Positions 34,982-42,667 of a stretch of DNA of 64,000 bases are shown here, piece by piece (positions within the stretch are counted from its first letter, which is position 1; each line of letters begins with the position of its first letter). The DNA comes from an uncultured Spartobacteria bacterium (lineage in GTDB: Bacteria > Verrucomicrobiota > Verrucomicrobiia > Chthoniobacterales > JAATET01). The stretch spans positions 1 to 64,000 of the forward strand of contig CALLUD010000002.1 of the NCBI GenBank assembly GCA_938011325.1. The letters are read 5' to 3'. The position numbers were made by a program, and so were the translations under genes. The notes below the pieces were generated by a model that ran no database searches, was not told the DNA's origin, and was given only the letters and a program-made list of their open reading frames with translations.

Positions 34982-35243
34982 GGACCGTCATGATTGTTCG
35001 CCGGGGGCGCAATGCAAGCGTGCCGTCCGGCGCATTACAATTTCCCGCAAAGACCATCTTGCCTTCGCGCGCGCTTGTCGTTAGACGATTAGATTTTCTA
35101 ATGAGCGTCGCCCCCGCCCCCCAGAAATCGACCCCTGTATCATCAACCTCCCGCCAGCCAGCGCCAGCGGGACTGTTAAAAACGTTGACGTTGAACAAGG
35201 CGCGCCTTTAACACGCAGACCGCGCGTTCGATCGGGCCTCAAG
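34982..35243. other. Divergent intergenic region comEC / respiratory operon
   Basis: 262 bp without a gene. It contains a perfect inverted repeat TTAGA-TTT-TCTAA (35089-35101), a candidate promoter at 35185-35212 and the 8-bp palindrome GGCGCGCC (35199-35206). It must carry promoters for both directions. No complete Rex operator was found by eye. Confidence 0.6.
35185..35212 (+). promoter_or_regulatory. Candidate sigma-70 promoter of the respiratory operon
   Basis: TTGACG (35185-35190) and TTTAAC (35207-35212) are separated by 16 bp, about 30 bp before the actE ATG. The -35 box matches 5 of 6 consensus bases and the -10 box 4 of 6. This is sequence-only inference. Confidence 0.4.
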
Positions 35244-35936
35244 ATGCTGAAGACGTTCTTCATACTATTCACCCTTATCGTGGTGACGGTCGTGGCGGTG
35301 GCGGGATTCCGCGGCCATCACTTCAAGTCGCCTCCCATCGAGCTGTTTCCCGATATGGATCATCAGCCGAAGGTGAAGGCGCAGAAGCCCAGTGACTTTT
35401 ATGCCGATGGCGCGGCGACGCGGCCGCCGGTCGAGGGAACGGTGCCGCTCGGGTATGCGATGCCATTGTCCGCGAGCATGAATGAGCAGGCGGTCGCCGA
35501 GGCTGCCGGCCCCTACAAGAACATCCACTTCAGCAGCTCGCCGGACTACTACAACACCGGGAAGATGGGCGACCAGTGGGGCACGGGCATTCCCTTCGAG
35601 GTGACCCCCGAGGTGATGAAGCGCGGCCAGGAGCGTTACAACATCTCCTGCGCGGTGTGCCACGGGGCGACCGGCGCGGGCAATGGAATCACCTCGCAAT
35701 ACGGCATTGTCGCCATTGCGGATCTGCACCAGGAGCGCCTTCGCACCATGGCCGACGGCGAAATTTTCAACACGATCACGAATGGCAAGAACACGATGAT
35801 GCCCTACGGCTACAACATCCAGGTGGCCGATCGCTGGGCGATCATCGCCTACATTCGGGCGCTTCAAAAATCCACAACCGGAACTCTGGCCGACGTGCCG
35901 GAGGCGAGCCGGGCGCAACTCGAGGAGGTGCAATAA
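35244..35936 (+). CDS. actE: Alternative complex III monohaem cytochrome c subunit ActE
   Basis: 230 residues. One N-terminal membrane anchor or uncleaved signal (MLKTFFILFTLIVVTVVAVAG) precedes a periplasmic domain with the proline motif PPVEGTVPLG and one c-type haem site C136-x-x-C139-H140 (SCAVCHGATGAGNG). The probable axial Met lies in NTMMPYGYN. Length and pattern fit ActE, the monohaem cytochrome of alternative complex III, a quinol:cytochrome c/oxidase oxidoreductase. It is first in the operon; actA (multihaem), actB, actC and actD are not upstream, where comEC lies. actF follows 2 bp later. Confidence 0.85.
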   Translation: MLKTFFILFTLIVVTVVAVAGFRGHHFKSPPIELFPDMDHQPKVKAQKPSDFYADGAATRPPVEGTVPLGYAMPLSASMNEQAVAEAAGPYKNIHFSSSPDYYNTGKMGDQWGTGIPFEVTPEVMKRGQERYNISCAVCHGATGAGNGITSQYGIVAIADLHQERLRTMADGEIFNTITNGKNTMMPYGYNIQVADRWAIIAYIRALQKSTTGTLADVPEASRAQLEEVQ

Positions 35937-35938
35937 CC

Positions 35939-37189
35939 ATGGCTTCCACATCGCACAGCGGGGCGCATGCCGCCGGGGCCGGAGACGCACATGTCGGGCA
36001 TCACCACGCAGTTGAGCTGAAGCCGGAGATGTTCGATTACAAGCACGTCGGCGGGCGATTCCTCATGCTCGCGGGCGGCGGAGTGCTTGCGTTGCTCGTC
36101 TGCTTCATCTGGGGATATTTCAACCCGTCGCAGTTCGCGCATTCGTATCTCTTCGGGTTCTACTTCTTTTTCACGATCTGCATGGGCGGGTTGTTCTGGA
36201 CGCTCGTGCATCACGCGGTTGACGCGGAATGGAGCGTCGTCGTGCGGCGGCAGATGGAGAATATCGGCAGCCTGCTCTGGGTGATGGCCGTGCTTTTCAT
36301 TCCGCTCATCGTCGTTCATCGCCAGCTGTGGCATTGGTTTGACCAGCCGCCGGGAGTGGACCCGCTGCTCGACGAGAAGCGCGGCTACCTGAATCCCACG
36401 TTCTTCTGGATTCGATGCGCCTTTTATTTTGGCTTTTTCACGCTTGCGTCCTCGGCGTTGCGGCGGAACTCGGTGAAACAGGATGCCGCCGGCGCCGCCA
36501 AATACACCGTTTTCAATCGCAAGATCACCTTCGCGAGTCTGCCGCTCTTCGCCGTGTGCCTGACGTTTGCGGCCATCGATTACCTCATGGGGCTGAACTA
36601 CCACTGGTTCTCGACGATGTGGGGTGTCTACATCTTCGCGGGAACCGCGCTCAGCTCGATGTGCGTGCTCGTGCTGATCATCACGGCCATTCGGAGCGCC
36701 GGTTACCTGCAGAATGTCGTGACGCTGGAGCACTACCATGTGATGGGCAAACTGATGTTCGCCTTCACGGTGTTCTGGGCTTACATCGGGTTCAGCCAAT
36801 ACATGCTCATCTGGTATGCGAACATCCCGGAGGAGACGGTCTGGTTCCTCCGTCGCACGACCGAGACGTGGTGGTATCTCAGCCAGTTCCTCGTGGTGGG
36901 CCACTTCTTCGTGCCGTTCCTCCTCCTCCTTCCGCAGCCGACCAAGAGGAAGCCGATGTTCCTCTGCGGCGTCGCGGTGTGGATTCTCATCATGCACTTC
37001 ATGGATCTCTACGTGGTCGTGCTGCCCGAGCTGCACAAGGCGGGCGTGCAAATCCACGTGCTCGATTTCCTCTGCCCGCTGGCGATCGGCTGCATCCTTG
37101 CCGCCGTGTTCCTCAAGCGGCTTGGCGATGTCTCTTTGTTCCCCGTGCGTGACCCGCGCATCAATCTCTCCGTCCACCTGAAGAACTGA
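35939..37189 (+). CDS. actF: Alternative complex III membrane subunit ActF
   Basis: 416 residues with about ten membrane helices. A His-rich, charged N-terminus precedes MFDYKHVGGRFLMLAGGG. The pattern SYLFGFYFFFTICMGGLFWT followed by LHHAV-type histidines, a WHWF loop and PTFFWIRCAFYFGFF is characteristic of ActF, a quinone-interacting NrfD-like subunit of alternative complex III. A strong GAGGAGGTG lies 10 bases before the ATG. Its stop codon shares the sequence of the next start (TGATGA region at 37187-37191). ActC, its paralogue, is not in the window. Confidence 0.85.
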   Translation: MASTSHSGAHAAGAGDAHVGHHHAVELKPEMFDYKHVGGRFLMLAGGGVLALLVCFIWGYFNPSQFAHSYLFGFYFFFTICMGGLFWTLVHHAVDAEWSVVVRRQMENIGSLLWVMAVLFIPLIVVHRQLWHWFDQPPGVDPLLDEKRGYLNPTFFWIRCAFYFGFFTLASSALRRNSVKQDAAGAAKYTVFNRKITFASLPLFAVCLTFAAIDYLMGLNYHWFSTMWGVYIFAGTALSSMCVLVLIITAIRSAGYLQNVVTLEHYHVMGKLMFAFTVFWAYIGFSQYMLIWYANIPEETVWFLRRTTETWWYLSQFLVVGHFFVPFLLLLPQPTKRKPMFLCGVAVWILIMHFMDLYVVVLPELHKAGVQIHVLDFLCPLAIGCILAAVFLKRLGDVSLFPVRDPRINLSVHLKN

Positions 37190-37662
37190 TGACCGCTGCA
37201 AACGCTTCCAATCCGTCGCGGCCCCTGCTGCGGACGCTCGTGTTCGCCCTCGTTGCGGTTGGGTTTTTCTGGGGCATTACCCGGATCCTGCAGTCCGGAG
37301 CCCCCGCCGGCTCCCGTGAAGAGGAGGAACGGGCGGCGATTCGCATGGCGAATCTCCAGCAGCTCCAGGAGGCCAATGAAGCGGCGCTCACGCAATACAA
37401 CTGGGTTGACAAGGAGAAGGGCATCGTGCGTCTTCCCATCAACGTCGCCATGGAGGCGGTGATTCCGGAACTCAACGCCCGGAAGCCCGCGCCGGCCTAC
37501 CCGATCGCAACGCCCGAGCCCGCAACCGAGCCTGCCGCACCGGATGCCGCGCCCGACGCAACGGCGACGGCCGAGTCCGAGGTGACCGCTCCCGAGACGG
37601 CGCCCCCGGCCACTGCGCCGGAGACGGAACCCGCGCCGCAGCCCGAGCCGGAGAATCCCTGA
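37189..37662 (+). CDS. Small membrane-anchored protein with WVDKEKG motif, unknown function
   Basis: 157 residues: one membrane helix (about 15-35, LRTLVFALVAVGFFWGITRI), a charged linker, then a compact conserved-looking block YNWVDKEKGIVRLPINVAME (about 65-85). A disordered Ala/Pro/Glu/Thr-rich tail makes up the last third. The block W-V-D-x-x-x-G-I-V-R-x-P-I recalls small proteins found in cytochrome oxidase operons of PVC bacteria, but no function is known to me. It overlaps actF and is 3 bp from the CcoN-like gene, so it is probably an accessory or subunit of the respiratory complex. Confidence 0.6.
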   Translation: MTAANASNPSRPLLRTLVFALVAVGFFWGITRILQSGAPAGSREEEERAAIRMANLQQLQEANEAALTQYNWVDKEKGIVRLPINVAMEAVIPELNARKPAPAYPIATPEPATEPAAPDAAPDATATAESEVTAPETAPPATAPETEPAPQPEPENP

Positions 37663-37665
37663 TTC

Positions 37666-39126
37666 ATGACAGCGTCCACTCCCACCACTCAGCCCACCGT
37701 GCCTGCTGACTCGTCGGCCGCCGCCCGCCGTGCGGAGGTCGATCGGTCGGTGCGAGGCCTCGTGTTGTTCTGTTTCGCGAGCGCGATTTTCTGGCTGGTC
37801 GTCGGCTCCTTCCTGCAGGTGATTTCGGGCACACAGCTGGTTATTCCCTCTTTCCTGGATTGCGCGGCGTTCTTCACGTTCGGCCGGGTCCAGCCGGCAG
37901 GCCTCACGGCGCTGGTGTTCGGCTGGGGATCGCTGGCCGGGCTTGGATTTGGAATCTGGCAGATGGCGCGTGCGTCGGGAAAGGTCGTGCGCGGCGTCAC
38001 ACTCCCGGTTTGCTCTGTGATCCTCTGGAACCTCGCGCTCGTCGGGGGCGTGCTTGGAATTCTCGCCGGCAAGGGCTCCGGCATCCCCTATCTTGAACTT
38101 CCCGGCCCCGCCGCCTTCGCGATCCTCCTGGCCTTCGGCCTGCTGGTCATCTGGTTGCTCCTGACCCTTCGCGGCACCCCGGGGCAGCCTCTCTACATTG
38201 CGAAGGCCTTCTTCGTCGTGGCGCTGTTTCTCTTCGCGTGGCTGTATTCCTCGGCGAATACGCTGCTGATCTGGACGGTAAGTCCCGGGTCGGTGACGGG
38301 CCCGATCGAGGGGTGGTTCGAAAACGGCTTGTTCGGCCTCTGGCTGACCTTCCTTTCGCTTTCGGCGCTCTTCTATCTGCTGCCGGTCGCGGCGGGTCGT
38401 CCGCTGCACAGCCAGGGACTCGCGACCTTCGCGTTTTGGACGCTCCTGTTTTTCGGAGGGTGGGGCGGCATGCGCTACTTCATCGGTGGTCCGATTCCCG
38501 CATGGATGGTCAGCGCGAGCGTCGTGGCGACTTTCCTGTTGATTCTGCCGGCGCTTGCGGTGGTGACCAATCTCGGGAGGACGATCGGCGATGCCGGCTC
38601 GCGGCTCTGGGAGGCTCCGACGACGAGATACCTGATTGCCGGATTGATCTTCTATTTCTCCTGGGTTGTGGGATGCGCGTTCGTCGCGATTCCGACAGTC
38701 AGCAGCATCTTCCACTTCACGATCTACCAGGAAGGTCTGACGCTCATTGCCATCTATGGCTTTGTGAGTCTGACGCTGATCGGCGCCATTCTCACGTTGC
38801 TCCCGCGCTTCGGGCATTCCTTCAATCCCGCCTCGGCGAGTCTCCACTTCTGGCTGATCATCGTGGGGCTCGGCCTGTTTGCGACTTCGGCGACGATCGG
38901 CGGACTGCTCCAGGGCTTCGCCTTGTATGATGTGGAGGTCAGTTTTCTGAACGTCGTTGATTACGTGTTTCCGTTCCGGGTGCTGGTGTTTGTCGGACTG
39001 CTGACGGTCTTTGCCGCGACGCTCGGCTTCGCTGCGTTGTTCGCCAGATCGGTCTACGTGCCCGCCAAGGAGCCCGCCGTGCCGGTCAGCCAGCCGGTGC
39101 CGCAAAACGTGGAGGTGGTTGCCTGA
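37666..39126 (+). CDS. CcoN-like (cbb3 oxidase subunit I) protein lacking all metal ligands
   Basis: 486 residues, about twelve helices, clearly alignable by eye with CcoN over the core (for example RVQPAGLTALVFGWG and LHFWLIIVGLGLFATSATIG). All six ligand positions are replaced. The low-spin haem His becomes G79, the CuB His of GHN becomes N220, the HH pair becomes R270-Y271, and the GHVH pair becomes L358 and L360; P/W/G landmarks around them are kept (GGWGGMRYF, FHFTIYQEGLTL). It therefore cannot bind haem or CuB and is not an oxidase. It probably serves as a membrane scaffold for the following CcoO-like and CcoP-like cytochromes. It overlaps ccoO-like by 1 bp. Confidence 0.88.
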   Translation: MTASTPTTQPTVPADSSAAARRAEVDRSVRGLVLFCFASAIFWLVVGSFLQVISGTQLVIPSFLDCAAFFTFGRVQPAGLTALVFGWGSLAGLGFGIWQMARASGKVVRGVTLPVCSVILWNLALVGGVLGILAGKGSGIPYLELPGPAAFAILLAFGLLVIWLLLTLRGTPGQPLYIAKAFFVVALFLFAWLYSSANTLLIWTVSPGSVTGPIEGWFENGLFGLWLTFLSLSALFYLLPVAAGRPLHSQGLATFAFWTLLFFGGWGGMRYFIGGPIPAWMVSASVVATFLLILPALAVVTNLGRTIGDAGSRLWEAPTTRYLIAGLIFYFSWVVGCAFVAIPTVSSIFHFTIYQEGLTLIAIYGFVSLTLIGAILTLLPRFGHSFNPASASLHFWLIIVGLGLFATSATIGGLLQGFALYDVEVSFLNVVDYVFPFRVLVFVGLLTVFAATLGFAALFARSVYVPAKEPAVPVSQPVPQNVEVVA

Positions 39127-39752
39127 TGAAATCTTCCTCGCTTTTCCTCGGCGTCGCGATCGTGTTCGGGCTGTCCTGGGTCGGACTGGTTGCCTATCCC
39201 TATGTGGAACTCGGCGGTGTCCAGCCGGAGGTTTCCGAGGAGACCGGGTCGCTTGTGCCGCCTCCGGTATCGGGCGTGGCCATCGAAGGGCAGCGCGTCT
39301 ATGCGGCGAATGGCTGCGTGTATTGCCACAGCCAGCAGGTGCGCCCGCTGCCGTTGTTCACCGATATTCCGAAGGGGCTCGGCCCGCGCCAGACGGTGGC
39401 CCGTGATTATCTCCGCTACCAGCCCGCTTCACTCGGACGGGTGCGCACGGGTCCCGACCTCGCCAATGTCGGCCTGCGCCGCACCGAGGCGTCGTGGTTT
39501 TATCAGCACCTTTACGAGCCGTCGGTGGTCTCCCCCGGCTCGAACATGCCTGCCTATCGCTATCTGTTCGAGGAGCGGGAAATCCAGGGACAGCGAAGCG
39601 ACCTCGCCGTCAACGTGCAGGGTCCGCATCAGCCGAAGCCCGGTTACGAGATCGTCCCGACGCCGGAAGCGCAGGCTCTCGTTGGTTATTTGATGTCTCT
39701 CAAGCGCGACTACCCATTGCCCGAAGCGCCGAAACCTCCGGAGGAAGGCTAG
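39126..39752 (+). CDS. CcoO-like monohaem cytochrome c
   Basis: 208 residues: an N-terminal helix (about 6-28) and a periplasmic domain with one haem motif C64-x-x-C67-H68 (NGCVYCHSQQVRPL), which is the CcoO pattern. The likely axial Met is in SPGSNMPAYRYLF. Sequence such as GPDLANVGLRRTEASWFYQHL is typical of cbb3 subunit II. Because the adjacent CcoN-like protein lacks metals, this cytochrome probably relays electrons rather than feeding a cbb3 site. It overlaps the preceding stop by 1 bp and ends adjacent to the next gene. Confidence 0.87.
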   Translation: MKSSSLFLGVAIVFGLSWVGLVAYPYVELGGVQPEVSEETGSLVPPPVSGVAIEGQRVYAANGCVYCHSQQVRPLPLFTDIPKGLGPRQTVARDYLRYQPASLGRVRTGPDLANVGLRRTEASWFYQHLYEPSVVSPGSNMPAYRYLFEEREIQGQRSDLAVNVQGPHQPKPGYEIVPTPEAQALVGYLMSLKRDYPLPEAPKPPEEG

Positions 39753-40475
39753 ATGAGCGAGCAGTCACCCATGAATCCGGCAACTCCAGATACCGGTGAA
39801 CCGACCGTGGAAAACGCGTCGGTGCCGGTGTGGTTCTGGTGCCTCTCGGTTGCGATGGTTTTCGTCGGCGCGCTGTATCTCGGCGTGAACAGCGGCGGCT
39901 TCAAGGCGAACGTCTTCAATCCCGACCAGGTTTCCTGGGTGGGAGGCGGCGCTCCGGCCGGACCGCCCGATCCAAAGGTTATCGGCAAGCGCCTCTTCAG
40001 CGCGAACTGCGTCGTGTGCCACCAGGCGTCCGGCGAGGGCGTGCCAGGGCAGTTTCCGCCGCTCGTCGACAGCGAATGGGTGCTGTCGAAGGAGTGGCAT
40101 GGTGACAATCATCTCGTGAAGCTTGTTCTCTCCGGCATGCAGGGTCCGGTCACGGTGAAGGGTCAGCCGTTCAACAATGCAATGCCGGCCTGGAAGCAGC
40201 TCAAGGACAGTGAGATTGCCGCCATCCTCACCTACATCCGCAGCGAGTGGGGCAACAATGCCGCCCCGATTCCGGCGGATTTCGTGGCGAAGATCCGCGA
40301 GGAAATCGCCGACCGCTCCGACCCCTGGACTCAGGCCGAACTCCAGGCGATCGATCGCGTGCTTGTCTCGGAAGCCGAGGCGGCTCCCGCCCCCGAAGAA
40401 GCTCCGGCGGATCCGAATGCCCAGCCGCCCGCGCCGGAAGCGGACCAGGCCGCAGAGCCGGCTCCCGGCGCATAG
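39753..40475 (+). CDS. Membrane-anchored monohaem cytochrome c (CcoP-like)
   Basis: 240 residues: one membrane segment (about 27-46, VWFWCLSVAMVFVGALYLG), one cytochrome c domain with C86-x-x-C89-H90 (SANCVVCHQASGEG) and likely Met in NNAMPAWKQL, then a disordered Ala/Pro/Glu-rich tail (about 205-240). CcoP normally has two haems; only one is present here. It is placed as the third gene of a CcoN-O-P-like set, directly after the CcoO-like gene, and before coxB. It probably hands electrons to the CuA domain of CoxB. Confidence 0.87.
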   Translation: MSEQSPMNPATPDTGEPTVENASVPVWFWCLSVAMVFVGALYLGVNSGGFKANVFNPDQVSWVGGGAPAGPPDPKVIGKRLFSANCVVCHQASGEGVPGQFPPLVDSEWVLSKEWHGDNHLVKLVLSGMQGPVTVKGQPFNNAMPAWKQLKDSEIAAILTYIRSEWGNNAAPIPADFVAKIREEIADRSDPWTQAELQAIDRVLVSEAEAAPAPEEAPADPNAQPPAPEADQAAEPAPGA

Positions 40476-40517
40476 ACCATTGCAGGAATGCCTCTCCCGC
40501 CTATTCTCAAGTTACCC

Positions 40518-41387
40518 ATGAAATCGAAGCTGCCCGTCCTGCTCCTTCTCGCGGTGATCGCTCTCGGGGTTTTCATGCCCGAGGCGCTGGCGGAGCAGCG
40601 TTCGAACAACATTTACTGGACACCGCCGGTTGCGACCGAGGGCGGCAGGAAGACCGACACGATCCTCAATGTCATCTTCGTTCTCACGACGGGGGTCTTC
40701 GTATTGGTCAACGCCGTCTACATCATCTACCTCATTCGCTATCGCCGCCGGCCCGGGAAAAAGGCGGAGTATTGCCACGGCAACAACTTCGCGGAAATCA
40801 TCTGGACGCTCACGCCAACCATCATCTTTCTCAGTCTGGCGATCTGGGGCGACTACGTCTGGCATGAGCTGACGCAGACCCCGCCGCCGGAGGACGCGCT
40901 CCAGGTCGAGGTCGTTGGCTACCAGTTCGCGTGGGACATGCGGTATCCCGGCGAGGATGGAAAACTGGACGAGACGGATCTCGCGAAGATCAGCACCGAG
41001 AACAAATTTGGCCTCACGCGCGAGCAGCCCGACATGACGGACGATTTCACCTCGACCGAGCTCGTCATCCCCGAGGGCAGGCCGGTGCATATCATCCTTC
41101 GGTCGCGCGACGTTATTCACTCGTTTTACGTGCCGGAGTTCCGCCTGTATCAGGACGCCGTGCCCGGTCGCACCATCGACTGGGTGTGGTTCAAGACGAT
41201 CCGTCCCGGCCAGTTCGAACTCGCGTGCAGCCAGCTGTGCGGCACCGGCCACTACAACATGAAGGCGCCGATCCGCGTGATTCCGCAGGCGGAGTTCGAC
41301 AAGTGGTATGCCGACAAAGTGAAGGCGCGCAATGCACAGGTGGCCGCGTTGAAAGCCGAGCGTGCATCGGTCGCCTCGGCGCGCTAA
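40518..41387 (+). CDS. coxB: Cytochrome c oxidase subunit II (CuA), caa3-type operon
   Basis: 289 residues from the ATG at 40518. A signal (MKSKLPVLLLLAVIAL to ALA) is followed by two membrane helices (about 50-72 and 95-115) and a periplasmic cupredoxin domain. CuA ligands are H201 (RDVIHSFYVPEF), C237, C241, H245 and M248 (CSQLCGTGHYNM), with the bridging glutamate position replaced by Q239. No cytochrome c domain is fused. An in-frame ATG at 40488 would add ten residues with an AGGA too close to it; the shorter start gives a typical signal peptide. Confidence 0.93.
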   Translation: MKSKLPVLLLLAVIALGVFMPEALAEQRSNNIYWTPPVATEGGRKTDTILNVIFVLTTGVFVLVNAVYIIYLIRYRRRPGKKAEYCHGNNFAEIIWTLTPTIIFLSLAIWGDYVWHELTQTPPPEDALQVEVVGYQFAWDMRYPGEDGKLDETDLAKISTENKFGLTREQPDMTDDFTSTELVIPEGRPVHIILRSRDVIHSFYVPEFRLYQDAVPGRTIDWVWFKTIRPGQFELACSQLCGTGHYNMKAPIRVIPQAEFDKWYADKVKARNAQVAALKAERASVASAR

Positions 41388-41462
41388 AGTCGCCGCTGCT
41401 GCGAATCAGCGGTCGCCCCGATGGACCGATCGGGCGTGGTGTGACAGTGTTTGCTCCCGTCC

Positions 41463-42641
41463 ATGAAGAAGCGAATCATGATTCTGTCGGCCTCGGTCGG
41501 CTCCGGCCACATCAAGGCTGCCGATGCGCTCGAAAAGGCCTTCCGACAGGATCCGCAGGTCGGCGAAGTGTTGTCGGACGATTCGCTCGACCACACGAAC
41601 GTGCTGCACAAGCAGTTTTACTCGTCGCTCTACAAGCGGCTCTCCGAGGTGACGCCGGAGTTCCTCGGGTGGTGGTATGAGACGAGCGACGACCCGTGGG
41701 TGACCGACCGCGTGCGGCTGCTGATCGACCTTCCCCAGGCCCAGCCGCTGGTGAATCTGATTCGCGAGTTTCAGCCCGACCACATCGTCTGCACGCACTT
41801 CATGCCGGCCGGGGTCATCGCGCATCTGCTCCGCCGCAAGCAGCTCGAGACGAAGCTCAGCATCGTTGTCACCGACTACCATTTTCACGCGATGTGGCTC
41901 ACGCGGGCCTTTCATCGCTACTTCGTCTCGCAGGAGGAGGATCGCATTCACATGATGGCGCTCGGCCTGCCCGGGGATCGGATCACCGTGAGCGGCATCC
42001 CGGTCGATCCGGATTTTGACGAACCATTCGATCGATCCGAATTTCTCGCGCGGATGGGGCTGAGCCCGGAGAAGCCGATTCTGCTGGTGGCCGGCGGCAC
42101 GCTGGGGTTGAGCCCCGCGGCGGCGGTTGTGAAGCGGTTGAGCGACTTTGAACTGCCGTTCCAGGCGGTGGTGATGTGCGGCCGAAACGAAGACCTGCGC
42201 AGGCAGCTCGAGCGTGAACTGGCCAACGACCCCGAGCGTTTCCGGGTGCTCGGTTACACGACCGAAATGCGGAAGTTTCTCGGCGTCGCGACCCTGATCC
42301 TTACCAAGCCGGGTGGCCTCACCACTGCGGAGGCACTGGCCTGCGGCGTGCCGATGGTGATTCTCGATCCAATCGGCGGGCAGGAGGAGCGCAACAGCGA
42401 CATGCTTCTCGAAAATGGCGCGGCCGTGAAGTGCACGGAGGTCACGCTGCTCGCGCACAAGTTGAGGGGCATTCTGGGGCAGCCCGAGCGACTTGCGCGG
42501 ATGCAGGAGGCTGCGCGGCGACTCGGCAGGCCCGATGCCGCGAAGGTGATTGCCCACGCCGTTCTCCATGAACAACAGACCGAGCCGCGACGCATTTCCC
42601 GAAAGGACGAGAAGCGATTTCGCGAGGCGATCGAAGGATAG
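41463..42641 (+). CDS. GT28 glycolipid glycosyltransferase (UgtP/MGDG synthase-like)
   Basis: 392 residues of the MGDG synthase/processive diacylglycerol glucosyltransferase group. The N-terminal acceptor domain starts IMILSASVGSGHIKAADALE and contains CTHFMPAGVIAHLLRRKQ and VVTDYHFHAMW. The C-terminal donor domain has LVAGGTLGLSPAAAVVKRL, VLGYTTEMRKFLGVA and the nucleotide-sugar motif LTKPGGLTTAEALACGVPM. It most likely glycosylates diacylglycerol at the inner membrane. An upstream TTG at 41451 is in frame; the ATG at 41463 fits better. It stands between coxB and coxA, followed by a GH1 enzyme. Confidence 0.87.
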   Translation: MKKRIMILSASVGSGHIKAADALEKAFRQDPQVGEVLSDDSLDHTNVLHKQFYSSLYKRLSEVTPEFLGWWYETSDDPWVTDRVRLLIDLPQAQPLVNLIREFQPDHIVCTHFMPAGVIAHLLRRKQLETKLSIVVTDYHFHAMWLTRAFHRYFVSQEEDRIHMMALGLPGDRITVSGIPVDPDFDEPFDRSEFLARMGLSPEKPILLVAGGTLGLSPAAAVVKRLSDFELPFQAVVMCGRNEDLRRQLERELANDPERFRVLGYTTEMRKFLGVATLILTKPGGLTTAEALACGVPMVILDPIGGQEERNSDMLLENGAAVKCTEVTLLAHKLRGILGQPERLARMQEAARRLGRPDAAKVIAHAVLHEQQTEPRRISRKDEKRFREAIEG

Positions 42642-42667
42642 GCGCTGGTGCGAAGGGAGTTTGAAGC

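Noticed and set aside
36000..39105. Long minus-strand frames opposite actF and the CcoN-like gene
   Set aside because: Arg/His/Gln/Glu-rich translations typical of antisense of membrane proteins; no start or family features.
37666..39126. Annotating this gene as a functional cbb3 oxidase catalytic subunit
   Set aside because: All six metal-ligand histidines are replaced, so a catalytic call would be wrong.
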